This document shows, in pieces, positions 8,940-16,239 of a stretch of DNA of 40,841 nt (positions within the stretch are counted from its first letter, which is position 1; each line of letters begins with the position of its first letter). The stretch spans positions 1 to 40,841 of the forward strand of contig JADBJK010000038.1 in the NCBI GenBank assembly GCA_014874485.1, in the 5' to 3' direction. The notes under the pieces were generated by a model. It saw only the letters and a list, made by a program, of their open reading frames with translations. It was not told the origin of the DNA and made no database searches. The translations under genes and the position numbers were made by a program. The DNA is from Chloroflexota bacterium (GTDB lineage Bacteria > Chloroflexota > Anaerolineae > DTLA01).

Positions 8940-10634
8940 ATGAAAATCCTAACGGCCGACGAAATGCGGGCCTTGGAGAAGCGGGCCGACGCTTCGGGTG
9001 TATCGTACCACGACATGATGGAGCGGGCCGGGCTGGCCGTGGCCCAGGCCATCCGCGCGGCCCGCGACGCGAAGGAGCACCCGCGGGTGGCGGTGCTGGT
9101 GGGTCCGGGGAACAACGGCGGCGATGGCCTGGTTGCGGCGCGCCACCTGGCCAAATGGGGCTACCAGGTGGCGGTGTACCTGGCCAAGGCGCGCCCGCCC
9201 GACGACGAGAACCTGGCGCTGGCGGCCCAGGCGGGCGCTCACATCGTCGTGGGCGACAACGACGCGAAACTGGCCCTCTTCCGCCGCATGGTGGCCGAGT
9301 GCGACATCTTCGTGGACGCGCTGCTGGGCACGGGTGTGTCGCGCCCGATTGAGGGCCGTTTCCGCGACATCCTGCTGCTGGCGGCAGAGCAGGTGGCGCT
9401 GCGAAAGGGAACGGCCCCGCGATTCGGGAACTTCGGCGGCGTGGCCTGGCCCAAGGAGCCGCCGGAGCCTGCGCCATCCGCCGCGCCGTATATCGTGGCG
9501 GTGGACCTGCCCAGCGGCCTGAACGCCGACACAGGGGCGCTGGACCCCGCCGCGCTGCCCGCCGACCTGACGGTTACGTTCGCCTTCCCCAAGCGCGGGC
9601 ATTTCCTGTTCCCGGGCGCGGGGGTGGTGGGACGGCTCGCCGTCGCCGACATCGGCATCCGCGACGAATGGGCCGCCGACATCCCGCTGACCCTCATGAC
9701 GCCGAAGTGGGTGGCCGAGCGCCTGCCCCGCCGCCCGCTGGATGCCCACAAGGGCACGTTCGGGCGCGCGCTCATTGTGGCGGGGTCGGTGAATTACACG
9801 GGGGCGGCGGGTCTGGCGGCAGCGGCGGCGGTGCGGGTGGGCGCCGGGCTGGTAACACTGTGCGCGGGGGCGTCGGTGCGGCCGGTGGTGGCGGGCCTGT
9901 CGCCGGAGATTACGTACCTGGTGCTGCCCGAGGAGGTCGGCGTGCTGAGCGAGGCAGGCGCGCCGCTGGTGCTCCAGGAGGTGCCCCGCGCCGAGGCGCT
10001 CCTGGTGGGGCCGGGCCTGGGCCAGGACGATACGACGCGCCGCCTGGTGTGGGCGGTGCTGGGCCTGGGGGCCGCGCGGCGCACGCGCATCGGGTTCACC
10101 GAACGCGAGGAATCGCCCCCGCCGCCTCCGCCCTGTCCCATTGTGATAGACGCCGACGGGCTGAACGCGCTGGCCGGCCTGGAGGACTGGCAGGAGCGGG
10201 TCGCGGCCCCGTGTATCCTCACGCCGCACCCGGGCGAGATGGCGCGCCTCCTGCGCTGTTCCACCGCCGAAGTCCAGGCGGATCGCATCGGCGTCGCCAC
10301 GCGAGTGGCGCAGCACTGGGGCAAGGTGGTCATCCTGAAGGGGGCGCATACGGTGGTTGCCATGCCCGACGGGGCGGCGTTCGTGTGCCCGTTCGCCAAC
10401 CCCGCCCTGGCGACGGCGGGGACGGGCGACGTGCTGGCGGGCATCTTGGTGGGGCTGCTGGCCCAGGGAATGACGCCGCCGGACGCGGCCGTGGCGGGGG
10501 TGTACGTGCACGCGTTGGCGGGCGAACTGGCGGCGCGGCGCACGGGGCCGTCGGGGCTGGCCGCCGGCGACCTGCTGGCTCACATACCGGCGGCAGTCGC
10601 CCGGCTGCGCGGGCTGGTGGTCAGCGCGGCCTGA
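8940..10634 (+). CDS. nnrDE: Bifunctional NAD(P)HX epimerase / ADP-dependent NAD(P)HX dehydratase
   Basis: A 564-residue fusion that repairs hydrated NADH and NADPH: the N-terminal YjeF_N domain epimerises R-NAD(P)HX to the S form, and the C-terminal ribokinase-fold domain dehydrates it using ADP. The first half shows GPGNNGGDGLVAARHL (about 59-74), DALLGTG and VDLPSGLNADTG. The second half shows KGTFGRALIVAGS, VGPGLGQDD, IDADGLNAL, LTPHPGEM, ILKGAHTVV and the nucleotide loop NPALATAGTGDVLAG. Two inserts stand out: about 30 residues before VDLPSG, and a run of six prolines just before the IDADGLN motif. The ATG at 8940 follows GAGGTGAGC. It lies 89 bp after the CcmC-like gene; the gap carries a fragment of repeat family B. 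A housekeeping cytoplasmic enzyme of normal length. Confidence 0.96.
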   Translation: MKILTADEMRALEKRADASGVSYHDMMERAGLAVAQAIRAARDAKEHPRVAVLVGPGNNGGDGLVAARHLAKWGYQVAVYLAKARPPDDENLALAAQAGAHIVVGDNDAKLALFRRMVAECDIFVDALLGTGVSRPIEGRFRDILLLAAEQVALRKGTAPRFGNFGGVAWPKEPPEPAPSAAPYIVAVDLPSGLNADTGALDPAALPADLTVTFAFPKRGHFLFPGAGVVGRLAVADIGIRDEWAADIPLTLMTPKWVAERLPRRPLDAHKGTFGRALIVAGSVNYTGAAGLAAAAAVRVGAGLVTLCAGASVRPVVAGLSPEITYLVLPEEVGVLSEAGAPLVLQEVPRAEALLVGPGLGQDDTTRRLVWAVLGLGAARRTRIGFTEREESPPPPPPCPIVIDADGLNALAGLEDWQERVAAPCILTPHPGEMARLLRCSTAEVQADRIGVATRVAQHWGKVVILKGAHTVVAMPDGAAFVCPFANPALATAGTGDVLAGILVGLLAQGMTPPDAAVAGVYVHALAGELAARRTGPSGLAAGDLLAHIPAAVARLRGLVVSAA

Positions 10635-10650
10635 TGGGCACAGGGGGGTC

Positions 10651-10758
10651 TTCACCGCAGAGACACAGAGACCGCAGAGACTATCTTGAATCCTCTGCGT
10701 CCTCTGTGTCTCTGCGGTGAAAGGGCCTTTCGTTCACCGCCGCGCTCTCCGCGGTGAA
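10651..10758. repeat. Family A palindromic repeat plus a minimal derivative
   Basis: A full unit at 10651-10721 runs from TTCACCGCAGAGACACAG to CTCTGCGGTGAA with a TATCTTGAATC centre. It is followed at 10733-10758 by a stripped-down version with only the outer arms TTCACCGC and GCGGTGAA. With the family B element (10873-10946) it occupies most of the 340-bp stretch between the convergent NnrDE and YtxH genes. Its position between convergent genes would allow a terminator role. Confidence 0.8.
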
Positions 10759-10872
10759 TCCAGCCGCCGCTGCGCGGGACAAAAACAGGGGCCTGAGTGG
10801 ATCGCAGGCCCCGTTGCCCAATCCACAGCGATGGGAGAGTGGGCTGGCGGTCTACCACCGCGAGCAGTCCAT

Positions 10873-10946
10873 TGTCATTGCGAGCGAAGCGAAGCAATCT
10901 CTCACGCCGGGGATTGCTTCGGGCGCTGCGTGCCCTCGCAATGACA
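10873..10946. repeat. Family B palindromic repeat (CATTGCGAGCGAAGC type)
   Basis: The left arm TGTCATTGCGAGCGAAGC…AATC is mirrored by GATTGCTTCGGGCGC…CTCGCAATGACA. The same family recurs at 18214-18409, 24353-24543 and 29262-29580, always between genes, with partial copies near 3475-3512 and 8862-8897. Confidence 0.8.
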
Positions 10947-10974
10947 CGCCGCCCACAATTCCTGCGGTAAAGTA

Positions 10975-11316
10975 CTACGCTTCCGGCTCGGCGGGAGCGG
11001 CCTTCTTCCGGGAAGCGATGGTCTTGCCCTTTTCCACCAATTCCTCAACCTTGGCCCGCTGCTCCTCCAGGACGATGCGGCCCTTCTGCTGCGCCTCCTG
11101 GGCGCGCTTCGCGGCCTCTTCGGCCAGGCGCTCGGCCTCGCGTCGGGCCTCGGCGCTCAACTCTTCGGCCTTGTCGCGCAGTTCCAGGCCGGTCTCGCGG
11201 ATTCGCGTGCGCGTCTCCTGCCCGGACTGGGGCGCGAACAGAAGCGCCGCCGCCGCTCCAACGACCGCGCCGATGATGAACCCAGCCAGGAAATCACCAG
11301 CACCATCTCTTGCCAT
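10975..11316 (-). CDS. YtxH-domain protein
   Basis: A 113-residue protein with one N-terminal hydrophobic segment rich in Gly and Ala (FLAGFIIGAVVGAAAALLFAP) followed by the QSGQETR stretch typical of YtxH. A long charged, Ala/Glu/Arg-rich helix (about 35-98) is probably a coiled coil, and a Lys/Pro-rich tail ends it. YtxH proteins are membrane-anchored and often stress-associated; their biochemical role is unknown. The ATG at 11316 has AAGGAGGT just upstream. It lies 24 bp after the DUF948-like gene on the same strand, a pairing that is common for these families. Confidence 0.85.
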   Translation of the reverse strand: MARDGAGDFLAGFIIGAVVGAAAALLFAPQSGQETRTRIRETGLELRDKAEELSAEARREAERLAEEAAKRAQEAQQKGRIVLEEQRAKVEELVEKGKTIASRKKAAPAEPEA

Positions 11317-11340
11317 CTCCGACCTCCTTCAGTTTTTCGG

Positions 11341-11655
11341 CTACTCGGAACTCGTCTGATCCACATCCTTGCCCGCGCGGCGGCGGAGACCCAGCAGGGT
11401 CTTGACTGCCTGCTCCGCGCCGGACACAAAACTGCTGACCGACACGATGGGGTTGACCACCTTGTCGCTGATGAACGTCGTCGTGCCGCGCAGGGTGCTC
11501 GCGGTCTCGTTGGCCGAGTCCAGCAACGGCTTGATTTCCTCCTTCAGCAGGCGAATCAGGCTATTGATCTGGATCACGAGGAAAATGAGCACCACGCCGA
11601 CGACGATGGATTCTATCGCCAGAACGATGATCGCCACATCCCGCACTTCAGCCAT
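11341..11655 (-). CDS. DUF948-like membrane protein
   Basis: A 104-residue protein with a single N-terminal membrane helix (about 7-29, VAIIVLAIESIVVGVVLIFLV) followed by an amphipathic helix of the type LLKEEIKPLLDSANETASTLRGTT. This order is characteristic of DUF948-type proteins usually found beside YtxH. GGGAGG precedes the ATG at 11655. It has its own promoter (11688-11716) inside the end of the preceding gene, so the pair can be transcribed independently of the mnmA operon. Function unknown; possibly an envelope-associated stress factor. Confidence 0.8.
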   Translation of the reverse strand: MAEVRDVAIIVLAIESIVVGVVLIFLVIQINSLIRLLKEEIKPLLDSANETASTLRGTTTFISDKVVNPIVSVSSFVSGAEQAVKTLLGLRRRAGKDVDQTSSE

Positions 11656-11687
11656 ACGTTCCTCCCTCGTTTCACGGCCACGCGCAC

Positions 11688-11716
11688 ATTATATCATACC
11701 TTGAGCCATTTGGCAA
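11688..11716 (-). promoter_or_regulatory. Promoter for the DUF948-like/YtxH pair
   Basis: Minus-strand -35 TTGCCA (11711-11716) and perfect -10 TATAAT (11688-11693), spacer 17 bp. The -35 lies inside the 3' end of the small membrane protein gene, giving an internal transcription start at the end of the mnmA operon. Confidence 0.75.
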
Positions 11717-11954
11717 CGAACATCGCCATGACCGACGCAGCGATTCCCTCCAGCAGGTGAACCTCGCCGAGCATCGGCAGGGGCGACGACAGGGCCCCCG
11801 CGAGCCACTGCCCTGCCAGGAACCCCACGACGCTTGCGGGCCAGTACAGGAACACGTCGCGGGTGCGGTTGCCCTGCCACCACTGGAACAGGCCCGCCAG
11901 GCCGGTGGCCAACACCAGCGACAGGAGCGTGGCCGGTGCGGTCAGAAACCCCAT
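11694..11954 (-). CDS. Small membrane protein of unknown function
   Basis: An 86-residue protein with three hydrophobic stretches (about 2-24, 35-54, 65-84) and the motifs FQWWQGNRTRDVFLYWPAS and GFLAGQWLAG. I do not recognise a named family. The ATG at 11954 has GGAGGG nearby upstream; an upstream in-frame start at 11984 would overlap MnmA. It follows mnmA by 10 bp, so it is the last gene of that operon. The first residues after the start are hydrophobic, so it may insert without a cleaved signal. Confidence 0.65.
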   Translation of the reverse strand: MGFLTAPATLLSLVLATGLAGLFQWWQGNRTRDVFLYWPASVVGFLAGQWLAGALSSPLPMLGEVHLLEGIAASVMAMFVAKWLKV

Positions 11955-11964
11955 GTTCGCCCTC

Positions 11965-13086
11965 CTACGCCTCAATGATGCCACCGCCGAGCACCACCTC
12001 GCCGTCGTAGAACACGACGCCCTGCCCAGGGGTGATGTCCCGAAGCGGGGCGGCGAAGGTTACCCAGGCGCGGCCGCCTTCCACGCGGGTCAGCGTCGCG
12101 GGCGCTTCCTTCGCGCGGTAGCGGATCTTCGCGGTGATGGGCGCGGGGAGCGGCGGCGGGCGGCCTGCCACGAACGACACGCGGCTTGCGGTGAGGGTGT
12201 CGCGCCCCAATTCGCGGGCCGTCCCCACTACCAGCGCGTTGTCCTCGGGGCGGATGGCGATCACGTACAGCGGCTCGGTGTGGGCGATGCCCAGGCCCTC
12301 GCGCTGGCCGATGGTGTAGTAGGGCAGGCCCTTGTGCGTTCCGATGCGCTCGCCCGCCGTGTTGTAAATCGGCCCAGGGCGGATGGCGTCGGCGGCTACG
12401 TCGGCGAGAAACCGCCGATAGTCGTTGTCGCGGACGAAACAGATTTCCTGGCTCTCGGGTCGGTCGGCAGAGGCCAGGCCCAGTTCGCGGGCCAGCGCGC
12501 GCACCTGCTCTTTCGTCAGTTCGCCCAGGGGGAACAGCGCGTGGCACAGTTCGCGCTGGCCCAGCATGTGCAGGACGTAGGACTGGTCTTTGCGGGCGTC
12601 CACGCCGCGCAGGAGCAGGAAGGTGTCCCCTTCCCGCCGTATGCGCACGTAGTGGCCCGTCGCCAGGTAGTCGGCCGCCTGCGCCAGGGCGTAGTCCAGC
12701 AGCAGGCCGAACTTCACGTCGCGGTTGCAGTTGAGGCAAGGGTTCGGCGTGCGCCCGCGCAGGTAGTCGGCGATGAACGGTTCCACGACGGCGCGGCGGA
12801 ACGGCTCGGCGAGCTCTATGGTGTGGAACGGGACGCCCATGCGCTGGCAGACCTGGCGGGCGATGGCCTCGGATTCGGGCGAGCAGCACTTGTTCGGGGC
12901 GGTGGTGCCATCGCACGAGGGCTCGGCCCAGAAGTGTGCCATCACGCCGACGGCGTCGTAGCCCTGGCGCACCAGGAGCGCCAGCGCCACGGAACTGTCC
13001 ACGCCGCCGCTCATGGCGACCACGACGCGGGGGCTTCCCTTGCCGCTCCAGGTGAGGGTCGGGTGGCTGGATGGATGGCCGCTCAT
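11965..13086 (-). CDS. mnmA: tRNA-specific 2-thiouridylase MnmA
   Basis: A 373-residue cytoplasmic enzyme that makes 2-thiouridine at the wobble position (U34) of Lys, Glu and Gln tRNAs, using ATP and a persulfide sulfur. The PP-loop is AMSGGVDSSVAL (24-35). The two catalytic cysteines are C120 in TPNPCLNCNRDVKFG and C216 in ESQEICFV. GHYVRI, KDQSYVLHML and YYTIGQREGLGI are also typical of the family. The ATG at 13086 has AGGAG just upstream; the extra 53 residues of open frame upstream overlap the radical SAM gene and look spurious. A short extension before the PP-loop is present. It lies 10 bp after the radical SAM gene and 10 bp before the small membrane gene, within an operon headed by an Rrf2 regulator that may tie tRNA thiolation to iron-sulfur or sulfur status. 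Confidence 0.97.
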   Translation of the reverse strand: MSGHPSSHPTLTWSGKGSPRVVVAMSGGVDSSVALALLVRQGYDAVGVMAHFWAEPSCDGTTAPNKCCSPESEAIARQVCQRMGVPFHTIELAEPFRRAVVEPFIADYLRGRTPNPCLNCNRDVKFGLLLDYALAQAADYLATGHYVRIRREGDTFLLLRGVDARKDQSYVLHMLGQRELCHALFPLGELTKEQVRALARELGLASADRPESQEICFVRDNDYRRFLADVAADAIRPGPIYNTAGERIGTHKGLPYYTIGQREGLGIAHTEPLYVIAIRPEDNALVVGTARELGRDTLTASRVSFVAGRPPPLPAPITAKIRYRAKEAPATLTRVEGGRAWVTFAAPLRDITPGQGVVFYDGEVVLGGGIIEA

Positions 13087-13096
13087 GCTCTCCTGC

Positions 13097-13990
13097 CTAC
13101 CGAAACCCGAAGATGCGCTGCCCCGCGAGGATGGCCTGGATGTTGCCGTCATAGGCGAGCGAAATCTCGGTGTGGGCTGCGAACCCGCAGTACTGGCAAT
13201 GGATGGCGGCGCGGTTGCGCAGGTAGCAGCCGTGCGTAATGGCACCGTCGGGCTCGGTGGTGCTGATGAGCCAGGGATGGCAGCGCCACGCGTTGCGCTT
13301 CAGGCGGCCCAGCGCCGTGTAGGAATCCAGCACGGGCAGCCCCTCGCGCTTCAGCGCCATCAACTGATCCAGAACCCACTCGCGGGCTTCGGGCGAAGGC
13401 ATCAGGTCTTCGGTGCCCTCGTAGGGATAGTAGAACTGGATGGTGATGCCTTTCGTGATGCCGCTCAGGAACCGCACCAAATCGGGTATCTCCTGCCAGT
13501 TGCGGGCGTTGATGGTGATATTCGCCAGGATTTTCGGGTGGCGGGACGCGCGGATGTGGGCGACGGCGCGGTCAAAACTGTCGCCGCGCAGGGCGTTGTG
13601 GGTCTCGCGCAGCCCGTCTATGCTCACCCACACGATGTCGGCGCTGGTCTCAATGGGCAGCGTGCCGTTGGTAACGACACCGACCGAAAAGAAGCGGCGC
13701 TTGGCCTCGGCGACCAGGTCCTCCAGCCGCCTCGCGCCGTCGCGCCACAGGAACGGCTCGCCGCCCTCAAAGATGAGCAGGCGCACGCCGTCGGCGCGGA
13801 GTTGATCCATGGCGGCGATGGCCACATCGTAGGGGATGTCGGGGCGCGGCTGTCGCCAGAACGGGCAGGCGGCGCACTTCAGGTTGCAGCGGTAGGTGAG
13901 TTTGAACCCGTTGAGCAGCGGCCGTTTGCGCCCGAACACCCGCGCGCGGGCCAGATGCGCCGCGAAGTACAGGTACTGCGAGCCGATCAT
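13097..13990 (-). CDS. Radical SAM protein with C-terminal cysteine cluster
   Basis: A 297-residue radical SAM enzyme. C35, C39 and C42 in TYRCNLKCAACPFW form the CX3CX2C [4Fe-4S]/SAM motif; IFEGGEPFLWRDG supplies the GGE motif. Near the C-terminus C255, C265 and C268 (GCYLRN…HCQYCGF) could bind a further cluster, as in SPASM-like domains, although the cluster is short. The substrate is unknown. The ATG at 13990 overlaps the Rrf2 stop in an ATGA (4-bp overlap), so the two are translationally coupled; the frame stays open upstream only inside the Rrf2 gene. Shared transcription with rrf2 and mnmA suggests a role in sulfur or iron-sulfur-linked modification, but this is inference from position. 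Confidence 0.85.
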   Translation of the reverse strand: MIGSQYLYFAAHLARARVFGRKRPLLNGFKLTYRCNLKCAACPFWRQPRPDIPYDVAIAAMDQLRADGVRLLIFEGGEPFLWRDGARRLEDLVAEAKRRFFSVGVVTNGTLPIETSADIVWVSIDGLRETHNALRGDSFDRAVAHIRASRHPKILANITINARNWQEIPDLVRFLSGITKGITIQFYYPYEGTEDLMPSPEAREWVLDQLMALKREGLPVLDSYTALGRLKRNAWRCHPWLISTTEPDGAITHGCYLRNRAAIHCQYCGFAAHTEISLAYDGNIQAILAGQRIFGFR

Positions 13991-14394
13991 CCGCCCCCTC
14001 GCGCCAGGTCGGCCAAGGTGGTGTTCTCCAACGCGCTCACGACCAGCGCGTTCACCTGCTCCCACACGGTGCGCGCGGCGCACTGGTCCAGGCGGGCGCA
14101 GGCCACGTCGGCATCGGCGCAGCGCAGGCTGACGACTTCGCCCTCCAACGCGCGGATGACATCGGCGACGGAGACTTCCTGCGGCGGGCGCGACAGGGCA
14201 TAGCCGCCGCGTGCGCCGCGCGTGCTCAGCAGCAGGCCCGACTCGCGCAGCGACGGGATGATCTGCTCCAGGTAGGGCACGGGCAGCCCCTCGGCGTCGG
14301 CAACCTCGGCCACCGACACAGGGCCCTCGCCGTAGCGCCTGGCCCATTCGGTCATGGCGCGCAGCCCGTAGTATTCCTTTGCCGAGAATTGCAT
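13987..14394 (-). CDS. Rrf2-family transcriptional regulator (IscR-like)
   Basis: A 135-residue winged-helix regulator of the Rrf2 family, whose members often sense iron-sulfur clusters, nitric oxide or cysteine supply. The N-terminal domain has SAKEYYGLRAMTEWAR and the wing STRGARGGYALSRPP. The three cluster-ligand cysteines are C92, C99 and C105 (CADADVACARLDQC), nearly the same spacing as C92/C98/C104 of IscR, so it probably binds an Fe-S cluster. The ATG at 14394 has GGAGG five bases upstream; a TTG at 14406 is less likely. It heads the operon with the radical SAM gene and mnmA. A palindrome just downstream of its promoter (14408-14420) may be its own operator. Confidence 0.92.
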   Translation of the reverse strand: MQFSAKEYYGLRAMTEWARRYGEGPVSVAEVADAEGLPVPYLEQIIPSLRESGLLLSTRGARGGYALSRPPQEVSVADVIRALEGEVVSLRCADADVACARLDQCAARTVWEQVNALVVSALENTTLADLARGGG

Positions 14395-14407
14395 GTTGTC
14401 CTCCAAT

Positions 14408-14420
14408 CCGTCAGCGACGG
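14408..14420. promoter_or_regulatory. Perfect 5-3-5 palindrome in the rrf2 leader (candidate operator)
   Basis: CCGTC-AGC-GACGG lies between the predicted transcription start (about 14423) and the rrf2 ribosome site. A regulator bound here would block early elongation or, as an RNA hairpin, affect ribosome access. Autoregulation by the Rrf2 protein is inferred. The sequence is not a classical IscR box. Confidence 0.4.
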
Positions 14421-14429
14421 GCTGGGTGT

Positions 14430-14458
14430 ATTGTATGCCGTCGCCGCGGGGGTGTCAA
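14430..14458 (-). promoter_or_regulatory. Promoter of the rrf2-radical SAM-mnmA operon
   Basis: Minus-strand consensus -35 TTGACA (14453-14458), 17-bp spacer, and -10 TACAAT (14430-14435). The start would fall near 14423, giving a leader of about 29 nt. It is one of the strongest promoters in the window by sequence. Confidence 0.8.
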
Positions 14459-14482
14459 CGCAGGCGGGGGTGGCACGCTGGA

Positions 14483-15176
14483 TTCACCGCAGAGACGCAG
14501 AGGGAGCAGAGATTATTTTTTGAGTTTTCTGCGTTCCCTGTGTCTCTGCGGTGAATGTAAAGACCTTTGCACCGCAGAGGGCGCGGAGGGCACAGAGATT
14601 ATCTCCAATCTATGAGTCCTCTGCGTTCTCTGTGGTCTCTGCGGTGAATGTAAAGACCTTTGCACCGCAGAGGGCGCGGAGGGCACAGAGATTATTTTGA
14701 GTTCTCTGCGTCCTCTGTGCCTCTGCGGTGAATGTAAAGACCTTTGCACCGCAGAGGGCGCGGAGGGCGCAGAGATTATTTTGAATCCTCCGCGTCCTCT
14801 GTGGTCTCTGCGGTGAATGTAAAGACCTTTGCACCGCAGAGGGCGCGGAGGGCGCAGAGATTATTTTGAGTTCTCCGCGTTCTCTGTGGTCTCTGCGGTG
14901 AATGTAAAGACCTTTGCACCGCAGAGGGCGCGGCGGATTTGGAACACGGAAGCCGCGAAAGTACACGAAAGGGGGCGAAACCCTTTCGTGCCTTTCGCGG
15001 GGTTTCGTGCCCTTCGTGCTCCGATCTCCGCGTTCTCTGTGCCTCTGTGGTGAATACAAAAACCTCTTCACCGCAGAGATTCTCTCCAATTCTATGAGTC
15101 CTCTGCGTTCTCTGTGGTCTCTGCGGTGAATGTAAAGACCTTTGCACTGCAGAGGGCGCGGAGGGCACAGAGATTT
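14483..15176. repeat. Tandem array of family A palindromic repeats (about eight units)
   Basis: Units start at about 14486, 14571, 14664, 14748, 14833, 14918, 15070 and 15146; the usual period is 84-93 bp. Each unit opens with ACCGCAGAGGGCGCGG, has an AGAGATTAT centre and closes with CTCTGCGGTGAATG, so each can fold as a hairpin; units are joined by a TAAAGACCTTTGC linker. The sixth unit is split by a different repeat (14937-15022). The array fills most of the 844-bp stretch between rrf2 and the metal-binding lipoprotein gene. Reading frames through it on both strands are by-products of the repeat, not genes. It is not a CRISPR array: there are no unique spacers. Confidence 0.92.
14937..15022. 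repeat. Second repeat type nested inside the family A array
   Basis: A palindromic block with the words GCCGCGAAAG, CACGAAAGGG, CCCTTTCGTGCC and TTTCGCGG separates the left and right halves of a family A unit. Related GCGCGAAAGACGCGG words occur at 26213-26260 and, more weakly, in the 220-bp gap between the kinase and response regulator (around 1840-1880). This looks like one mobile or recombining repeat inside another. Confidence 0.7.
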
Positions 15177-15204
15177 GACAGATAGGCGCTGGGCGGCGTA
15201 TCCT
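15175..15204 (+). promoter_or_regulatory. Promoter of the metal-binding lipoprotein gene
   Basis: -35 TTGACA (15175-15180), 18-bp spacer, -10 TATCCT (15199-15204). The -35 sits exactly at the right edge of the repeat array, so the last repeat unit contributes to or abuts the promoter. The start would be near 15211, 28 nt before the ATG. Confidence 0.6.
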
Positions 15205-15238
15205 ACACCTGGCCCACATGCGGTAACAGACAGAAGGG

Positions 15239-16219
15239 ATGACCATGACCGTTCGCAACCACTTGCTGTTCCTCGCCCTTGTCTCGGCGCTCCTGGTTGG
15301 CCTTTGCGCCTGTCGCTTTGCGGCGGTGCCCACTCCTGGCAGCAATCCGCGGCCCGCGCTCGCGCCCGTGCGTCTGGCCGCCGGCGAGCGCCTGCGCGTC
15401 GTCGCCACGACCAGCATTGTCGCCGATGTGGTTGCCAACGTGGGTGGCGACCGCATCGCGCTGACCACGCTCGTGCCGCTGGGCGCGGATCCCCATTCTT
15501 TCCAGCCCACGCCGCAGGACATGGCGGCCTTGGCCAAGGCCCATGTGGTGTTCGCCAACGGCGCGGGGCTGGAGACGTTCCTGGCGCCGCTGATGGACAG
15601 CGTCGGCATCGGCGACCGACTGGTGTACGTCTCCGAGGGTGTGGCGCTGCTGGAGGCTGCGCACGAGCACGAGGGCGAAGCAGCGCACGAGGGCGGCGAC
15701 CCCCATACGTGGTTTGACCCCAACAATGTGATGGTGTGGGCGCGCAGCATCCGTAACGCGCTGAGTGCGCTGGATTCGGCCAACGCCACCGTGTATCAGG
15801 CCAACGCTCAGGCATACATCGCGCGGCTGGAGGAACTGGACGCGTGGATTCGGCAGGAGGTGGCGCGGATTCCGCCCAACAACCGCAAACTGGTTACCGA
15901 CCACACGGCGTTTACCTACTTCGCCGCTCGGTACGGGTTTGAGCAGGTGGGGGCCATCTTCCCAGGGTACAGCACGCTGGCCTCGCCCTCGGCCCAGGAA
16001 TTGGCCGCGCTGGAAGACGCCATCCGCGCCCAGGGGGTGAAGGCCGTGTTCGTCGGCAAGTCGGTGAACCCGGCGCTGGCCGAGCGCGTGGCCCAGGATA
16101 CCGGCGTCCGCCTTGTGTTCCTGTACACCGGCTCGCTGGGCGGGGCAGGCAGCCCTGCTTCCACCTATCTGGACATGATGCGGTATAATGTGTCGGCGAT
16201 TGTGGACGCGCTGCGTTAG
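15239..16219 (+). CDS. Zinc/manganese ABC transporter substrate-binding lipoprotein (ZnuA/TroA family)
   Basis: A 326-residue secreted lipoprotein that would capture Zn2+ or Mn2+ for an ABC importer. A signal peptide (about 5-22) ends in a lipobox with C25 (LCAC; C23 is an alternative). The mature part has the TroA-fold motifs VVATTSIVADVV, GADPHSFQPTPQDM, DPHTWFDPNNV, VTDHTAFTYFAARYGF and LYTGSLGG. A short His/Glu-rich loop (AHEHEGEAAHEGGDPH) precedes the second metal histidine, a feature of zinc binders rather than manganese binders. It has its own promoter at 15175-15204. No permease or importer ATPase of the znuBC type adjoins it; the next gene, 20 bp downstream, is an exporter-type ABC protein. 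Confidence 0.92.
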   Translation: MTMTVRNHLLFLALVSALLVGLCACRFAAVPTPGSNPRPALAPVRLAAGERLRVVATTSIVADVVANVGGDRIALTTLVPLGADPHSFQPTPQDMAALAKAHVVFANGAGLETFLAPLMDSVGIGDRLVYVSEGVALLEAAHEHEGEAAHEGGDPHTWFDPNNVMVWARSIRNALSALDSANATVYQANAQAYIARLEELDAWIRQEVARIPPNNRKLVTDHTAFTYFAARYGFEQVGAIFPGYSTLASPSAQELAALEDAIRAQGVKAVFVGKSVNPALAERVAQDTGVRLVFLYTGSLGGAGSPASTYLDMMRYNVSAIVDALR

Positions 16220-16239
16220 CCCAGCCCGCCGGTGGACGG

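Noticed and set aside
10873-10946. Insertion sequence remnants
   Set aside because: The dispersed repeats have no transposase reading frame or clear target duplications; they are short palindromic elements.
14483-15176. CRISPR array
   Set aside because: The units are near-identical palindromes joined by a constant linker; there are no unique spacers and no cas genes.
14610-15815. Open frames of 330-400 codons across the repeat array, with FTAE-TTENAE-type repeats
   Set aside because: They are translations of the palindromic repeat continuing antisense into the lipoprotein gene; no ribosome site or domain supports them.
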